Shown here piece by piece: positions 21,501 through 30,964 of a DNA stretch of 64,000 bases. Position 1 is the first letter of the stretch; every line of letters begins with the position of its first letter. Origin of the DNA: Bryum argenteum (Eukaryota > Streptophyta > Bryopsida > Bryales > Bryaceae); assembly GCA_037043015.1 (NCBI GenBank), contig CM073324.1, positions 3,713,413 to 3,777,412 of the forward strand, read 5' to 3'. The position numbers and the translations under genes were made by a program. The notes under the pieces were generated by a model. It searched no databases, was not told where the DNA came from, and saw only the letters and a list, made by a program, of their open reading frames with translations.

Positions 21501-22257
21501 CCCGAAGGGCATTCTCTCGAATTGGTAAGGTCCCCATTCCGTGGAGAAGGCTGTCTTGCCTTTATCCTGCTCTGCCATAGCCACTTGATAGTATCCCGAG
21601 AAACAGTCCAGGAACGAATACATTTCGTGTCCGGCCACTTCATCTATAATCTCCTCCATGTATGGTAGAGGATAGTGATCATTTTTCGTTGCTGCGTTGA
21701 GTTTTCTGAAGTCTACGCAGATGCGCAACGTACCATTTTTCTTGGGGATGATTACCATGGGTGAGAGCCAGGGTGTCGCGTCCACGGGTGAGATAAACTT
21801 GGCGTGGAGCAATTTATCCAGTTCGGTTTTGACCCGAGCGGCGTAATTCGGGTTCATTCTGTACCGCCGTTGTTGTACCGGAGTGGCACCAGGGACGAGG
21901 TCAATGGTGTGCTCGGCTATGGCATTTGGAATGCCCTTCAAATCCTCGTGGTTCCATGCGAATATATCCCTGTATTCATGGAACAGGGCAATGGCGGCTT
22001 GTTTAATCGCCGGAGGTGCGTCAGTGTTAATTTTTATGTATTTCGGGTCGTCCGGTGTCCCGAGGTTAACTAATTGTACCCTCTCCTTGGCCCCGTGAGT
22101 CCACCCTGTGATGGTCTCGTTATGCAATGCCTCCTTTGCGGGGACCGCGTTTACCACTACCTCCTCGTCGATCTCCTGGGTAAAGTGCACGGGGATATCT
22201 AATTTTTCGTCTTCCTGTATTAGGCTAGCCAAGTGTATCTCTGCCACGGGTACCAAG
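21477..22257 (-). pseudogene. Pol: RT N-terminal half (frame-shifted, split by hAT element)
   Basis: The minus-strand frame includes WLSPMVIIPKKNGTLRICVD, FRKLNAATKNDHYPLPY and SFLDCFSGYYQVAM, which are RT blocks 1-4 of Ty3 elements. It then reaches MPFGAKNAP before losing frame. A surplus base in CCCTGGGC (about 21,490) moves the continuation to the next frame. Upstream it is interrupted by the hAT-like element at 22,258, which separates it from protease. Confidence 0.9.
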
Positions 22258-23521
22258 CAGGGTTGTCAGGACGACCGGACCAGGGGGCGACCGGTCGACC
22301 ATGGTCCGGTCGTCCTCAGCCCCTAGGACTTGTCGGTGACATAACGGGTTTTTTATAATTTACCTAGGGTAAATTACCGTCCGACCGTGGCCGACCGCAC
22401 CCGTCCGATCTTTTGACCAGCCGACCGCACCCGGTCCGACCGTTGCCCGGCCGACCGCACCCCCGTCCGACGCTTGGACCGGCCGACCGGTGGCGGGACC
22501 GGCGTTCCCTAGGCCGACCGGTGTGCGGACCGGCGAGGTCGGCCGCCGACCGGTTAGCGGACCGGCGAGGTCGGCCGCTGACCGGGGTGATGACCGGCGA
22601 GGTCGGCCGCCGACCGCTTTGGCGACCGGCGAGGTCGGCCGCCGACCGCTTTGGCGACCGGCGAGGTCGGCCGCCGTTGCCGTCGGCGGTCGATCTGACT
22701 GCCTGCAGAAACTTGAAATGCCCCTAACTTAGTCAAAACTTATCCGAATCGAACATTTAAGATGTTTTTTGACATCTACAGAATATGTACATGCCAAAAA
22801 ACATCTTAAACGTCCAATTTGGATACGTTTTGACAAAGTTATAGGCCTTTGAAGGTTGAACGGCCTTTGAAGGCCTATAACTTTGTCAAAACTAATCCAA
22901 ATTGTGCATTTAAGATGTTTTTTGGCATCTACATGTTTTGCAGATGTCAAAAAACATCTTAAATAAGTAATTCAGATAATGTTTGACGAAGTTATGGGCA
23001 TTTGAAGTTTAAAGAGCCACTGCATGAGGTCAGATCGACTACCGACCGATCCGACGGCCTTGCCGACCGCCGGTCCGACCCCCGACCGCCACGGCGACGG
23101 CCAGCCCGACTCCCGGACCGCCATGGCGACGGCCAGCCCGACCCCCGACCGCCACGGCGACGGCCAGCCCGACCGACCGCTTGGCCGCGCGCCGATCCGC
23201 GGCCGTCGAGCATGCGGACGGGCGGCCCGATCAACGGCCCGCAAGCGCTGGAATTGATCCGACGGCCATGATCTACTACGATCGCCGCCGTCCGATCGAT
23301 CGACGGAGCGACCGGAGGCGGTCGTCGCCAGATCGGGATCAAATTTTGACTACCGAGATGTGGCGGTGGATGATCCAACGGCCCCAAAAGTTACCAGGGA
23401 CCGGGGGTAACTCCCATTTACCCCCCCGGACCATGGTCCGGACTATGGTCCCGGTCGACATAGTCCGGACTACGTCCGCGGACTAGGTTTACCCCGAATG
23501 TCGACCGATTTGACAACCCTG
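22258..23521. mobile_element. Non-autonomous hAT-type element inserted in pol
   Basis: The 11-bp terminal inverted repeats are CAGGGTTGTCA (22258-22268) and TGACAACCCTG (23511-23521). They are flanked by the 8-bp direct repeat GTACCAAG at 22250-22257 and 23522-23529. CAGGG termini and 8-bp duplications are characteristic of hAT transposons. The 1,264-bp interior has no transposase. Its ends are very GC-rich tandem blocks (CGGCGAGGTCGGCCGCCGAC units at 22,500-22,680; CGACGGCCAGCCCGAC units at 23,080-23,180). The centre at 22,727-23,010 is a set of AT-rich inverted repeats. Length plus TSD is 1,272 bp, a multiple of three. Confidence 0.9.
22727..23012. repeat. Inverted-repeat centre of the hAT-like element
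   Basis: AAGATGTTTTTTGACATCTA-type strings occur four times in alternating orientation (about 22,760, 22,800, 22,912 and 22,945). ATAACTTTGTCAAAAC and its complement flank the symmetry point near 22,860, where GGCCTTTGAAGG is repeated. The whole block could fold into a long hairpin. Confidence 0.7.
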
Positions 23522-23529
23522 GTACCAAG

Positions 23530-25140
23530 CTGGGGTGAACATGAAGCACGAGAGCCTCCTGCTCATTGGTGAATTCCCGTGGCGAGACGGTGCCGGTCGA
23601 TGTCCTGATATGGCTCATCTTGGCTCGGGTAAGGCAGCTATCCACGGGTATGACCACGGTTCTTCCTTGGCGTTGGATGTGTATCTGGTTTTTGGTCCAG
23701 TCATGTATTGCTTGCATATCTCTTAACCAGGGCCTTCCCAATATCACTGGAAAACCGCTGTTATGAGGCATATCGATGACTACGAATGTCGCCGGGGTGG
23801 AGACCCCATGTATTGTAATTCCGACCATGGTGAGAATTCCCAAGGGTGTGACAGGAGCGTCATTTGCCATGCGCAGGATAAAACGCGCGCTTCGGGGTTG
23901 TGGTAGCCCCAACGCTTGCCGGACATTGTCACTCATTACGTTTACGCCCGATCCCCCATCGACGAGGACGTTGGTGAGTGTCTGCCCTCCCAGTTGGACA
24001 TGTATTACCGCGGCATCAGGGTCTAATGTGGCAGCGTTAACTTCCACAAATTCGGGGTCTAGTTTGGCCGTGGCTAGTGCAGCTTGCTGCATATACTGTT
24101 GTAACTCGGGGCTAATCTGTACTAGTTTAGCCAGAGTAATCGTCACATTTGTAGTGTCGAGGATCTGCTGCAATGTATGGTCTGTGGCACGTCGTTGGTC
24201 CGCGGGTGCTGCTTCCAGATCTCTTTGCATATCCGTTCGCAGATTATTTAATCTTTCCCAGTGGTTTTCTGCAAATGGTTTCCTATGTTCGACCACGTGA
24301 GTCGGGGAAACCGTTTTGGATCTTGTGGTCACCGCAGAAGCCGAGATCGTGGAAATGCTAGCTTCTGGCCCATGGACTTCGGTAAGGGTTACACCTCCTC
24401 GCCTGTGGCCCGTGGCATTTGCGTTTGGAGGCCCCGTAGGTGTACTGGTCCGATTCTGTGCCCATTTCTGTTTTAGCACAGGGCACTGGCTTCTTCTATG
24501 ATCCAAGCCCCCGCATTCCCAGCATGCATCGGTGCGCCCTGGTTGGAAGGCATCTACATTGACTTCCTCGGGATATACCGCGGCCATGGTGTTCCTGGGG
24601 CGTCTGGAATCCTGAGATGGGGGTGTATTTGCGGAGTACCAGCAACTCCCGTGGTGTGTTTTTCCACAGGTCTCGCACAACGGAGGTGTTAGCCTGGCAT
24701 CCTGGCGTGCCGTAGGTAGCGGTAACAGAGGCGTTTGGGTTTGTTTCAAGGCCGTGAGTTCTCGACTGATGTCGTTTGCCGCGGCGAGGATGTCTGGTAA
24801 TGTCTTCACACCACGGATAACAATGCCTTGCTGTATCCATGGAAGTAACCCCTTTTTAAACCATTCGCACATGTATTCCTCCTCGGGTCGTTGGCTAAGT
24901 TTATCTGCCAACTGCTTAAACCTGTCGTAAAATTTATCCACAGGCTCATCCGTGGACTGGGTAATCGAACCCAATGCTCGGAGGACTTCCGAGCTGGTTT
25001 TTAGTTTTCTAAACTTGTGTAGGAAACTACGCTCCATGTCCTCCCAACTGGCATTGCTGTTTTCGGATTCGAAGTCAATGTACCAATTAATGTGATTTCC
25101 TTGGAGCGTGGTGCCGAAGTTGTTCTGCAGGTCCGTGGCA
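23530..25140 (-). pseudogene. Gag C-terminal part, zinc knuckle and aspartic protease
   Basis: The minus-strand frame reads gag-like sequence (NWYIDFESENSNASWEDMER; FYDRFKQLADKL). It continues to the CCHC knuckle CWECGGLDHRRSQC near 24,478-24,525 and to the protease signature LVDGGSGVNVMS near 23,945-23,980. DGGSG replaces the usual D[ST]G[AS]. The 5' side is cut by the TTAA element at 25,141, and the 3' side by the hAT-like element. In place of a stop the frame reads into each insertion for a short distance, so the long frame 23,418-25,274 is partly transposon sequence. Confidence 0.85.
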
Positions 25141-26074
25141 TTAACCCCTAAAAATCCAGGGGTTTCCTCGACCTCCAGAACCAAAAACTGCCATTTTTCA
25201 CCTTCGTTGGGAAATGGGGAAATGGAGAAACTTTTTTTTTCTGGTTTTAGACTTTGAACCGTAAGATCTTGCACCTAACTTGTATACAAAGGACTGGTCA
25301 AAATTTCAACCGTTGGATGTTTGTCATTTGTGAGATCATAACAATCAAAGTTTGACCAACACTTTTTTTTGCCGTTGCGTGAGAGGCATTGTCTAAATGG
25401 TGCCAAGGGCAACTTGATGATTGTTATTCCAAATATTTTTCCCTCATTTTTTTTCATGTAGGTAATCAAGTTGGGTATGCTCATGCAAAATTTTAGAGAC
25501 CAATTCCACTTTTTGACCTTAATGTAAAATATTTTATGAAAGAAGGTCTAAAAACAACCATATAGTAAAACAAGCACCACGTATGATATATTTAGTTTGA
25601 GAAAAATCTCGACGGTGAGAAGGTGCATTTATGATAATGTGAATTTTGAAAAAAATCTTGGAAAAAATCCAAAATCTCGAATTTTGGCAATTTTGAAAGA
25701 AAAAATTGCAAAATTACTAGAAATTGTGAAGATTGTTTTTGAAAGTTTTGGAGGCTGCCCTTGTAAAATTGGTAAACTTTTTGACTTCGGATACTTTGGA
25801 ATTTGAATAGTAATTTGTTAATGAACATGATTCTAAAAAAAAACAAAAATTAAAAAAAATTATTTTAACCTGCCCGTTTAGGACTTGAAACCTAAAATTT
25901 CTAGGTGAAGGTTATAAAATTAAAATTTGACTTTGAAAATTTTACCACATACACATTACTGTATGGGGAGCACCCAATAAAAATCTTAGGCAAAAACATC
26001 AATTTAAATGCTTAAAATGAGCTGCCCGAAATCTCAGAAAACCGAATCGGTTTTCCTGGATTTTTAGGGGTTAA
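25141..26074. mobile_element. TTAA-specific (piggyBac-like) non-autonomous element inserted in gag
   Basis: The terminal inverted repeats are a perfect 20-bp pair, TTAACCCCTAAAAATCCAGG at 25141-25160 and its reverse complement at 26055-26074. TTAA is present at both junctions. Counting one TTAA as target, the gag frame on the two sides is co-linear and in phase, which supports a precise TTAA insertion. The interior matches the 11,580 MITE (GGAGGCTGCCCTTGTAAAATTGG; ACCGTTGGATGTTT). It has no transposase ORF. This is the youngest-looking copy in the window. Confidence 0.88.
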
Positions 26075-26570
26075 AGATGCCGTTCGTGCGTGCTATCACT
26101 TTGAACCTTCTGATATGCCAATCTGGATCCCCAGATTCATCAAACACGGGGTAGGGTATCTTTGGTAACTTGGCATGGGCGTCAAGACTCCCCGGGGTGT
26201 GTGACACAGTGGGTAATCCCATGGGTACTGCTACTGGTGCCTGTGATGGCATTCCCGAGGTGCTTGAGCTGGCCGCGGCGTTGTTCCCCTGGGGTATGGT
26301 GGCCGACCGTACCGCTTCGGCTGGTTCTCCCACGCTCCTTGGCGTAGAAGCAATAACCTCGGGGGCGACATTATCCTGGATGCCTTGATATTTCAGGCTG
26401 AGCAACTCCAACTTAACATTCGTGGCCTCGTTCTGGGCCGCTAAATCCGTCATTTGTTGCTTCATCCATTGTAGTAACTCTCTGGTCTCATCTTCGTGTT
26501 GCACTATTTCTTCCATATCTGCAACTATATTTTCCACGGCTTTTTCCGCGGCGTGTCTTTTCGGGGGCAT
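26075..26570 (-). pseudogene. Gag N-terminal part of the minus-strand Ty3 element
   Basis: The start is MPPKRHAAEKAVENIVADME at 26570. A coiled-coil-prone segment (EETRELLQWMKQQMTDLA-type) and a Pro/Ser/Ala-rich linker follow. Then comes PKIPYPVFDESGDPDWHIRRF, which resembles the start of the retrotransposon gag core (P.F.G..W..F). The frame ends artificially where the TTAA element begins: its first bases supply the TAA stop at 26,066-26,064. Confidence 0.8.
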
Positions 26571-26616
26571 TTTCCTTCCCTGCAGGCTCGTAGCCTAAAA
26601 GATCTCTTTCTTTCTC

Positions 26617-26626
<10 letters not shown>

Positions 26627-26654
<28 letters not shown>
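26627..26654. repeat. T28 homopolymer in the gag leader
   Basis: An uninterrupted run of about 28 T (A on the coding strand) follows TTTCTCTTTCTC-type repeats, between the LTR and gag. Its length is unreliable in any read technology. Confidence 0.9.
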
Positions 26655-26667
26655 CTACCTCAGCATT

Positions 26668-26691
26668 CCATCCCCAGCATGGTCGCCAAAA
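26668..26691 (-). promoter_or_regulatory. Probable tRNA primer-binding site
   Basis: On the minus strand the LTR end TAACA is followed by TTTTGGCGACCATGCTGGGG. TGG at the start of the complementary stretch fits a tRNA 3' CCA end. The tRNA identity was not determined. This contrasts with the self-complementary site of the chromovirus array at 30.3-47.8 kb. Confidence 0.55.
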
Positions 26692-27440
26692 TGTTAGCCT
26701 GGGTCGCGGGTATGGAGATGTCCGAGGCACAGGGAGGAGGTATGGACGGGGGTAAGGTGTCCGGGCTCAGAGCTTGTAGCCGAGAAGGCCCTTGGCGGGT
26801 CAGGGTATGACCGAGGGGACGTTGGTGGTCCCTGGACTCGGGAATGATTGGCCAAGGTGGTCAACCCCAACAGGGCGAGAGGTTAGCTCGGACGATCCTC
26901 GATTCGGAGTGTCTTCCCGCATGCGCCTGTCTCTCCACGAGGTTCCCGGTTCAGTGTTCTCTCCGCGGAGTGGCCCAGGGTGTGTAGGAATATACAACAC
27001 GATCTTCTCAATCACGAACCGAACACGAGACACTAGTACTTCGACCCACGGAGCCCGAAGAGTCACGGATTTGCACAAGAGGTGGGAGAGTGAGGTGAGT
27101 CGGAGGGTTTTAGAAGATAGACAGACAGGTAGAGAGGAAAATTAGAACGAGCCTGTGATATTAGATAAGTGAATGCCGAATGGCTACGGTGTCTCGCAAA
27201 TGCTCATCGCTATCACTACATGGGAGATTCGGGACTAGCAAAATGTGTAATCTCGTTCTCTACTTATAATAAAACCTAATTTCCTCTACGGCTTTTGCCT
27301 TAATTGCTCTGCGCCCGTGGTCTCGATCCGTGGTTCATCACGCTGCTCCTCGGTCTCGAGCCCCGTGGTCGCTTTGTTACTCGCGGTCTTCCCTTGGCTT
27401 GGTCTTCGGTGATGATACCCGTGTGCCGTGGCGGGTAACA
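26692..27440 (-). mobile_element. 5' LTR of the minus-strand Ty3 element
   Basis: This 749-bp LTR has the same TGTTACCC...CTAACA ends as the left copy. Landmarks include GTGAGTCGGAGGGTTTTAGA and CTACTTATAATAAAACCTAA (a possible TATA/polyadenylation region). The differences from the left LTR are largely single-base gains and losses. Confidence 0.85.
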
Positions 27441-27708
27441 TTTTGCCCTCCTTTGCAGAGTGCAATTCGTCCCAATTCTTTGTGTCAACAGCGTGTGTGG
27501 GGCGGGCCTCTGTTCGGCGGGCTTGCTCCCGGGGAGTTGTCGATCGCCGCGCGGGGCTCTTCGCCCGTTGTGAATGCGCCGTAGTGCCTCGGCCATCTTT
27601 CGATGTATCAGGATGTGATTGCCACGGAAGTTGAGTGCGTGGGTGTATACATCAAAAACCGTGCCTCCCAACATCTTGTTACATGTTGGGCATTGCCGAC
27701 CATGTGCC
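27441..27708 (-). pseudogene. Truncated 3' coding end of a second copy of the Ty3 element
   Basis: Minus-strand translation gives the same C-terminal finger ([25 protein letters not shown]) as 16,156-16,390, followed by the same polypurine tract. Homology stops abruptly at 27,708. The right LTR therefore served two elements in tandem, or the locus recombined with another copy, losing the rest. Confidence 0.8.
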
Positions 27709-28630
27709 ATGAAAATGAACGAACCGGTGGCGGTAACAACGTTCGCTATCTCCCTCAGATCTTCCGGGGAGGGGATTCGATACATCGACAGTTGTGCGGT
27801 GGACCACCAAGCTGAAGCACCCCAAGGAAAGCAACATTGACGGGATTCCACTCGAAGCCATTATTATCCACCTATGTAGTTTATTGGACCCTGGCGATGG
27901 ATGTAGAGAAGTTTTACGACTTGAATGAAACTAAGGGAAAAAAAAAGACATGTATAACGACAAGTTGTTGGTGTATTGGTACCATTGTTTTGCTGAATTT
28001 TCATGATTCACGTTCAAATCCGTCGTTCAGATCCGGGGTCCGGAATGACCGTAAACTAACAGTACTGTGAGTCTCGCTTCAACTTCATGAAGAAGGATGT
28101 TTGAGGATGTTTGAAGGAATATCAAAATTGCTCAGGAGATACGAATCCGACTAAGGCCCGGCAGGATGTTAAGGTGGAGGTTTTGAACGATGGTATAGGG
28201 AGAACGCTTGATACGTCGTGGAGATATGGAACTCGTCCAACATTGATGCAGACAGACGGAGAACCAATGAAACGAAGGGGAAATAAAAATGACGCAGGCT
28301 GGAGAACGAGAACAAGCACACCTGTATACTTGTCGGAGCGTGGATGTTTTTCGCTTGCTCTCCACCCCCCGATTGGTGCCTTGAGAGGAACGAAACTCAG
28401 GGAAAAAAACAAGACTACTCGGTTGGAGAGCGCAAAGCCATTCAATGAAACTAAGGGAAAAAAAAGGGAGACTATGGAGCTCGTTCAGTAGCTCTCTGGA
28501 TGTTGATGTGGGGGAACTCACCAATGAAATGAAGGGGAAATAAAAATGACGCAGTCTGGAGAACGAGCGAAAATGCGAAAAGGTTGAACAGTATTAGTAG
28601 CTCACCGGATGAAGGACAAAAATTGCTTGA
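27709..28630. other. Non-coding DNA with short dispersed repeats
   Basis: No supported gene. The motif GAAACGAAGGGGAAATAAAA or close variants occurs near 27,922, 28,266, 28,443 and 28,527. A GGTCCGGAATGACCGTAAAC repeat is at 28,032. Short frames here change phase between repeat copies and look like shadows. Confidence 0.45.
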
Positions 28631-28844
28631 CATGAAAGCGCAGCGGTATGGAGCGAAGGGGGAATATAAGTAGAGAGTTGGGGCCATGGAACAAACATAA
28701 TGCTCTTGAGTCATCTCTTTCGGTGCATGAATCACTCAGTTACATACATCCCAAGAGATAACTCCAGAACATATTTGGTTTGTACCATGGCCCCAACTCT
28801 CTACTTTTATTTCCCCTTCGTTTCATTCCTCTCCGCATGTCATG
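28631..28844. ncRNA. ~214-bp near-perfect hairpin, copy 1 (candidate MIRNA or foldback)
   Basis: Left arm 28631-28716 pairs with right arm 28755-28844. The core is a perfect 22-bp match between 28668-28689 and 28785-28806 (AGAGAGTTGGGGCCATGG and its complement). Further paired blocks are GAGTCATCTCTT with AAGAGATAACTC and CGAAGGGG with CCCCTTCG. Size and pairing fit a plant miRNA precursor. A short foldback transposon would look the same. A second copy lies 814 bp downstream. Confidence 0.55.
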
Positions 28845-29444
28845 TGTGGAGAGCAGATTGTATGAATCGAAGGGGAAATAAAAAGAGGAAGTGGATTATT
28901 TTCGCATTCCACGCACTGGATTTCTGCTGCAACACTTACGGCAAGAAGAGCAGGAGAGCGAAGTTCGTCGAGGAGTTTGGACTGACGAGGCCGGGATCGA
29001 TGAAGAGGGGTGCAGATGTAGGGGAACCTACCAATGAAACGAAGGGGAAATAAAAATGACGCAGGCCGGAGAACGAGCGAAAATGCGAAAAGGTTGAACA
29101 GTATTAGTTCATGTAAACAGGATTTGCTTGCAGGCACGAAACTACAATGGGGTTTCGAGCAATATGTCGATTCTCTTTGCCTTGTCAAGTGGATTATTTT
29201 CGCATTCCACGGATTCGATCTCCGCCCCAACACTTGCAGCAAGGATAGCAATTGGCAAAGTTCGTCGAGGAGTACGGAACGACGAGTTCGGGATCAATGA
29301 TGCGTTACGCAGATGTGGAGGAGCTCGCAATGAAACGAAGGAGAAAAAGAAAAAGGGCTTCCACCAGACAGGTTCATCTGTGGTATCTCTCTTGCGTCGG
29401 TCCACCGGGCGGAAACGTGGGTTGTGGGCTCAGAAACTTCATAA
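28845..29444. repeat. Repeat units between the two hairpins
   Basis: A ~90-120-bp unit containing ATTATTTTCGCATTCCA and AAGTTCGTCGAGGAGT occurs at about 28,893 and 29,193, with a third copy at 29,901. A second unit, beginning near the GAAACGAAGGGGAAATAAAA motif and ending with GCGAAAATGCGAAAAGGTTG, occurs at 28,525 and 29,035. Translations of the copies are in different frames, so coding is not supported. Confidence 0.6.
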
Positions 29445-29658
29445 CATGATAGCGCAGCGATATGAAGCGAGGGGGGAATATAAGTAGAGAGCCGAGGCCA
29501 TGGAACAAACACAATGCTCTTGAGTCATCTCTTTCGGTGCATGAATCAATGAATTTTATACATCCCAAGAGATAACTCCAGAACATATTTCGTCTGTACC
29601 ATGGCCTCAACTCTCTACTTTTATTTCCCCTTTGTTTCATTTCTCTCCGCATGCCATG
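29445..29658. ncRNA. ~214-bp hairpin, copy 2
   Basis: It aligns to 28631-28844 over its length. In the stem GGGGCC/GGCCCC of copy 1 has become GAGGCC/GGCCTC, a change on both arms that keeps the base pair. Other changes (CCG opposite CAA) are not compensated. Flanking sequence is shared only partly with copy 1. Confidence 0.55.
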
Positions 29659-30285
29659 TGTGGAGAGGAGATTGTATGAATTGAAGGGGAAATAAAAATA
29701 GAACTTCTTGAAAGGGGCACTGGAAGTGGACGCAAGCAATCAATATAATACTAAGGACGGATGCATGCAAGCCGTCACAATCCTCATCATAGTTCTCACA
29801 GCAGGCGAATTGCATCATAAATCTGGCCATGGTGGAGAAGGCTCGACTTGTTGAAGAGAAAGCGGAGGTATCTTGAAACCAATTTTTTGGGGATTTGGGG
29901 ATTATTTTCGCATTCCATGCATCGAATTTCTGCCCCAACACTTTCAGGAAGAAGCGCAACGGGGCAAAGTTCGTCGAGGAGTACGGACTAACGGGCGGGA
30001 ACGATGAAGCGTCACGAGATGTGGGGAACCCACCAATGAAACTAAGGGGATAAAGGAGATTCATCTGTTGTATCACTCTTGCGTTTTCAAAGGTGAAACA
30101 CGCGGTTGTGTAAACAAAAGGCTCACGTACGAGTCTCGGATAATAAAGATTCATTGCGAGCCTAGGAGGTTGCATAGTATTTGTCTTCAGATCCTCTCAC
30201 TTTGCTCTTGCTCTAGCGAGAAGCGTCCTTTAGATCCCCTCCATCTATCACTCGATAGGCGAGAATGGTTTAGGGTAGATTAGTC
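29659..30285. other. Non-coding DNA up to the Ty3 array
   Basis: It contains the third copy of the ATTATTTTCGCATTCCA...AAGTTCGTCGAGGAGT unit (29,901-29,990) and a GAAACTAAGGGGATAAAGG motif at 30,036. No gene is supported. Confidence 0.45.
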
Positions 30286-30290
30286 ACAAG

Positions 30291-30776
30291 TGTCACGGAC
30301 ATACACAAGAAGTTTCTAGAAGGTTCTTCTAAAATATTCTTTGAAGATTCCCTAAAAGATTCCTCGAAGATTCCTTGAAGATTCCCTGTGTCACGGCCAC
30401 GTACTAGGTAGACAACTTAGGAAGGTTCTAGAAGGTTCTAGAAGCTTCCGGAAACTTCTGGAAGTTCCTGGAAGTCTCTGGAAGTTTTTGGAAGGTCCTT
30501 GAAGTTTCCGGAAGGCCCTGGAAGCTTCTGGAAGGTCTTGGAAGTTCTTGGAAGGTCCTAGAAGGTCCTAGGTTGAGGAAGGTTCTGGAGAACCTTCTTC
30601 TTAGCTAGTATATATAGGAGTCGAGGCTGAGGGCAACCTCAGTCTCGACAACGCATCTCTTGGAGCTCTAGCTCATCTCTCTTGTTGTTGTTCGTGTACT
30701 CTTCTTGTTAATTCAAGCTCCTGTCAGTTCTTGTTAGTTTCCACATATTCTTATCATCATTTCCGTGTCACGGCGA
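30291..30776 (+). mobile_element. LTR 1 of the array
   Basis: It begins TGTCACGGACATACAC. A run of GGAAGTTCTTGGAAGGTCC-type 9-11 bp repeats (30,410-30,600) precedes TATATATA at 30609-30616. The predicted transcript start AGTCTCGACAA is at 30641-30651, 32 nt from the TATA box. The 3' end is slightly divergent (CACGGCGA in place of CCCTGACA). Confidence 0.88.
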
Positions 30777-30778
30777 GT

Positions 30779-30789
30779 TTGTCGAGACT
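30779..30789 (+). promoter_or_regulatory. Self-complementary primer-binding site, copy 1
   Basis: TTGTCGAGACT is the exact complement of AGTCTCGACAA at 30641-30651, the predicted 5' end of the element's RNA. Tf1/sushi elements prime reverse transcription by folding the first 11 nt of their own RNA onto such a site. Confidence 0.7.
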
Positions 30790-30964
30790 ACCTTCTCACA
30801 AATATCAGAGTTAGTCCCTTCTTGTTAGAGAGTGGATTACCCCTCTTCTCGAAGGTGTGCTAGTGTTTTAGAGGTTGCGGATTACCCTCCTCTAAACCAA
30901 TATTGTTCTCTTGTCAAATTTTTTCTTTTCTTTCGTAGATTTAGTCAAAGATCAAGACGTTAGT

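Larger units (their letters stand above)
15355..27708 (-). mobile_element. Ty3/gypsy element on the minus strand with two nested DNA transposons
   Basis: The LTRs at 15355-16111 and 26692-27440 are about 90% alike and have TGTTA...TAACA ends on the minus strand. Between them lie gag, protease, RT, RNase H, integrase and a long in-frame extension. Pol order (integrase after RNase H) places it in Ty3/gypsy (Metaviridae). No chromodomain is visible. A hAT-like element sits at 22258-23521 and a TTAA element at 25141-26074. Beyond the right LTR, 27441-27708 repeats the 3' coding end of the same family, so the right side is a recombined second copy. No matching target duplication can be found. Confidence 0.85.

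Noticed and set aside
21477-21537. Programmed frameshift within RT
   Set aside because: It lies in the middle of the conserved RT palm, where no Ty3 element is known to shift, so a base error or mutation is more likely.
22413-22732. 100-codon frames in the hAT-like element
   Set aside because: Tandem GC repeats give Arg/Pro/Gly-rich peptides in all frames; no transposase motifs.
28700-29251. ORFs of 117-142 codons between the hairpins
   Set aside because: The repeated units are read in different frames from copy to copy, and both strands are open to a similar extent.
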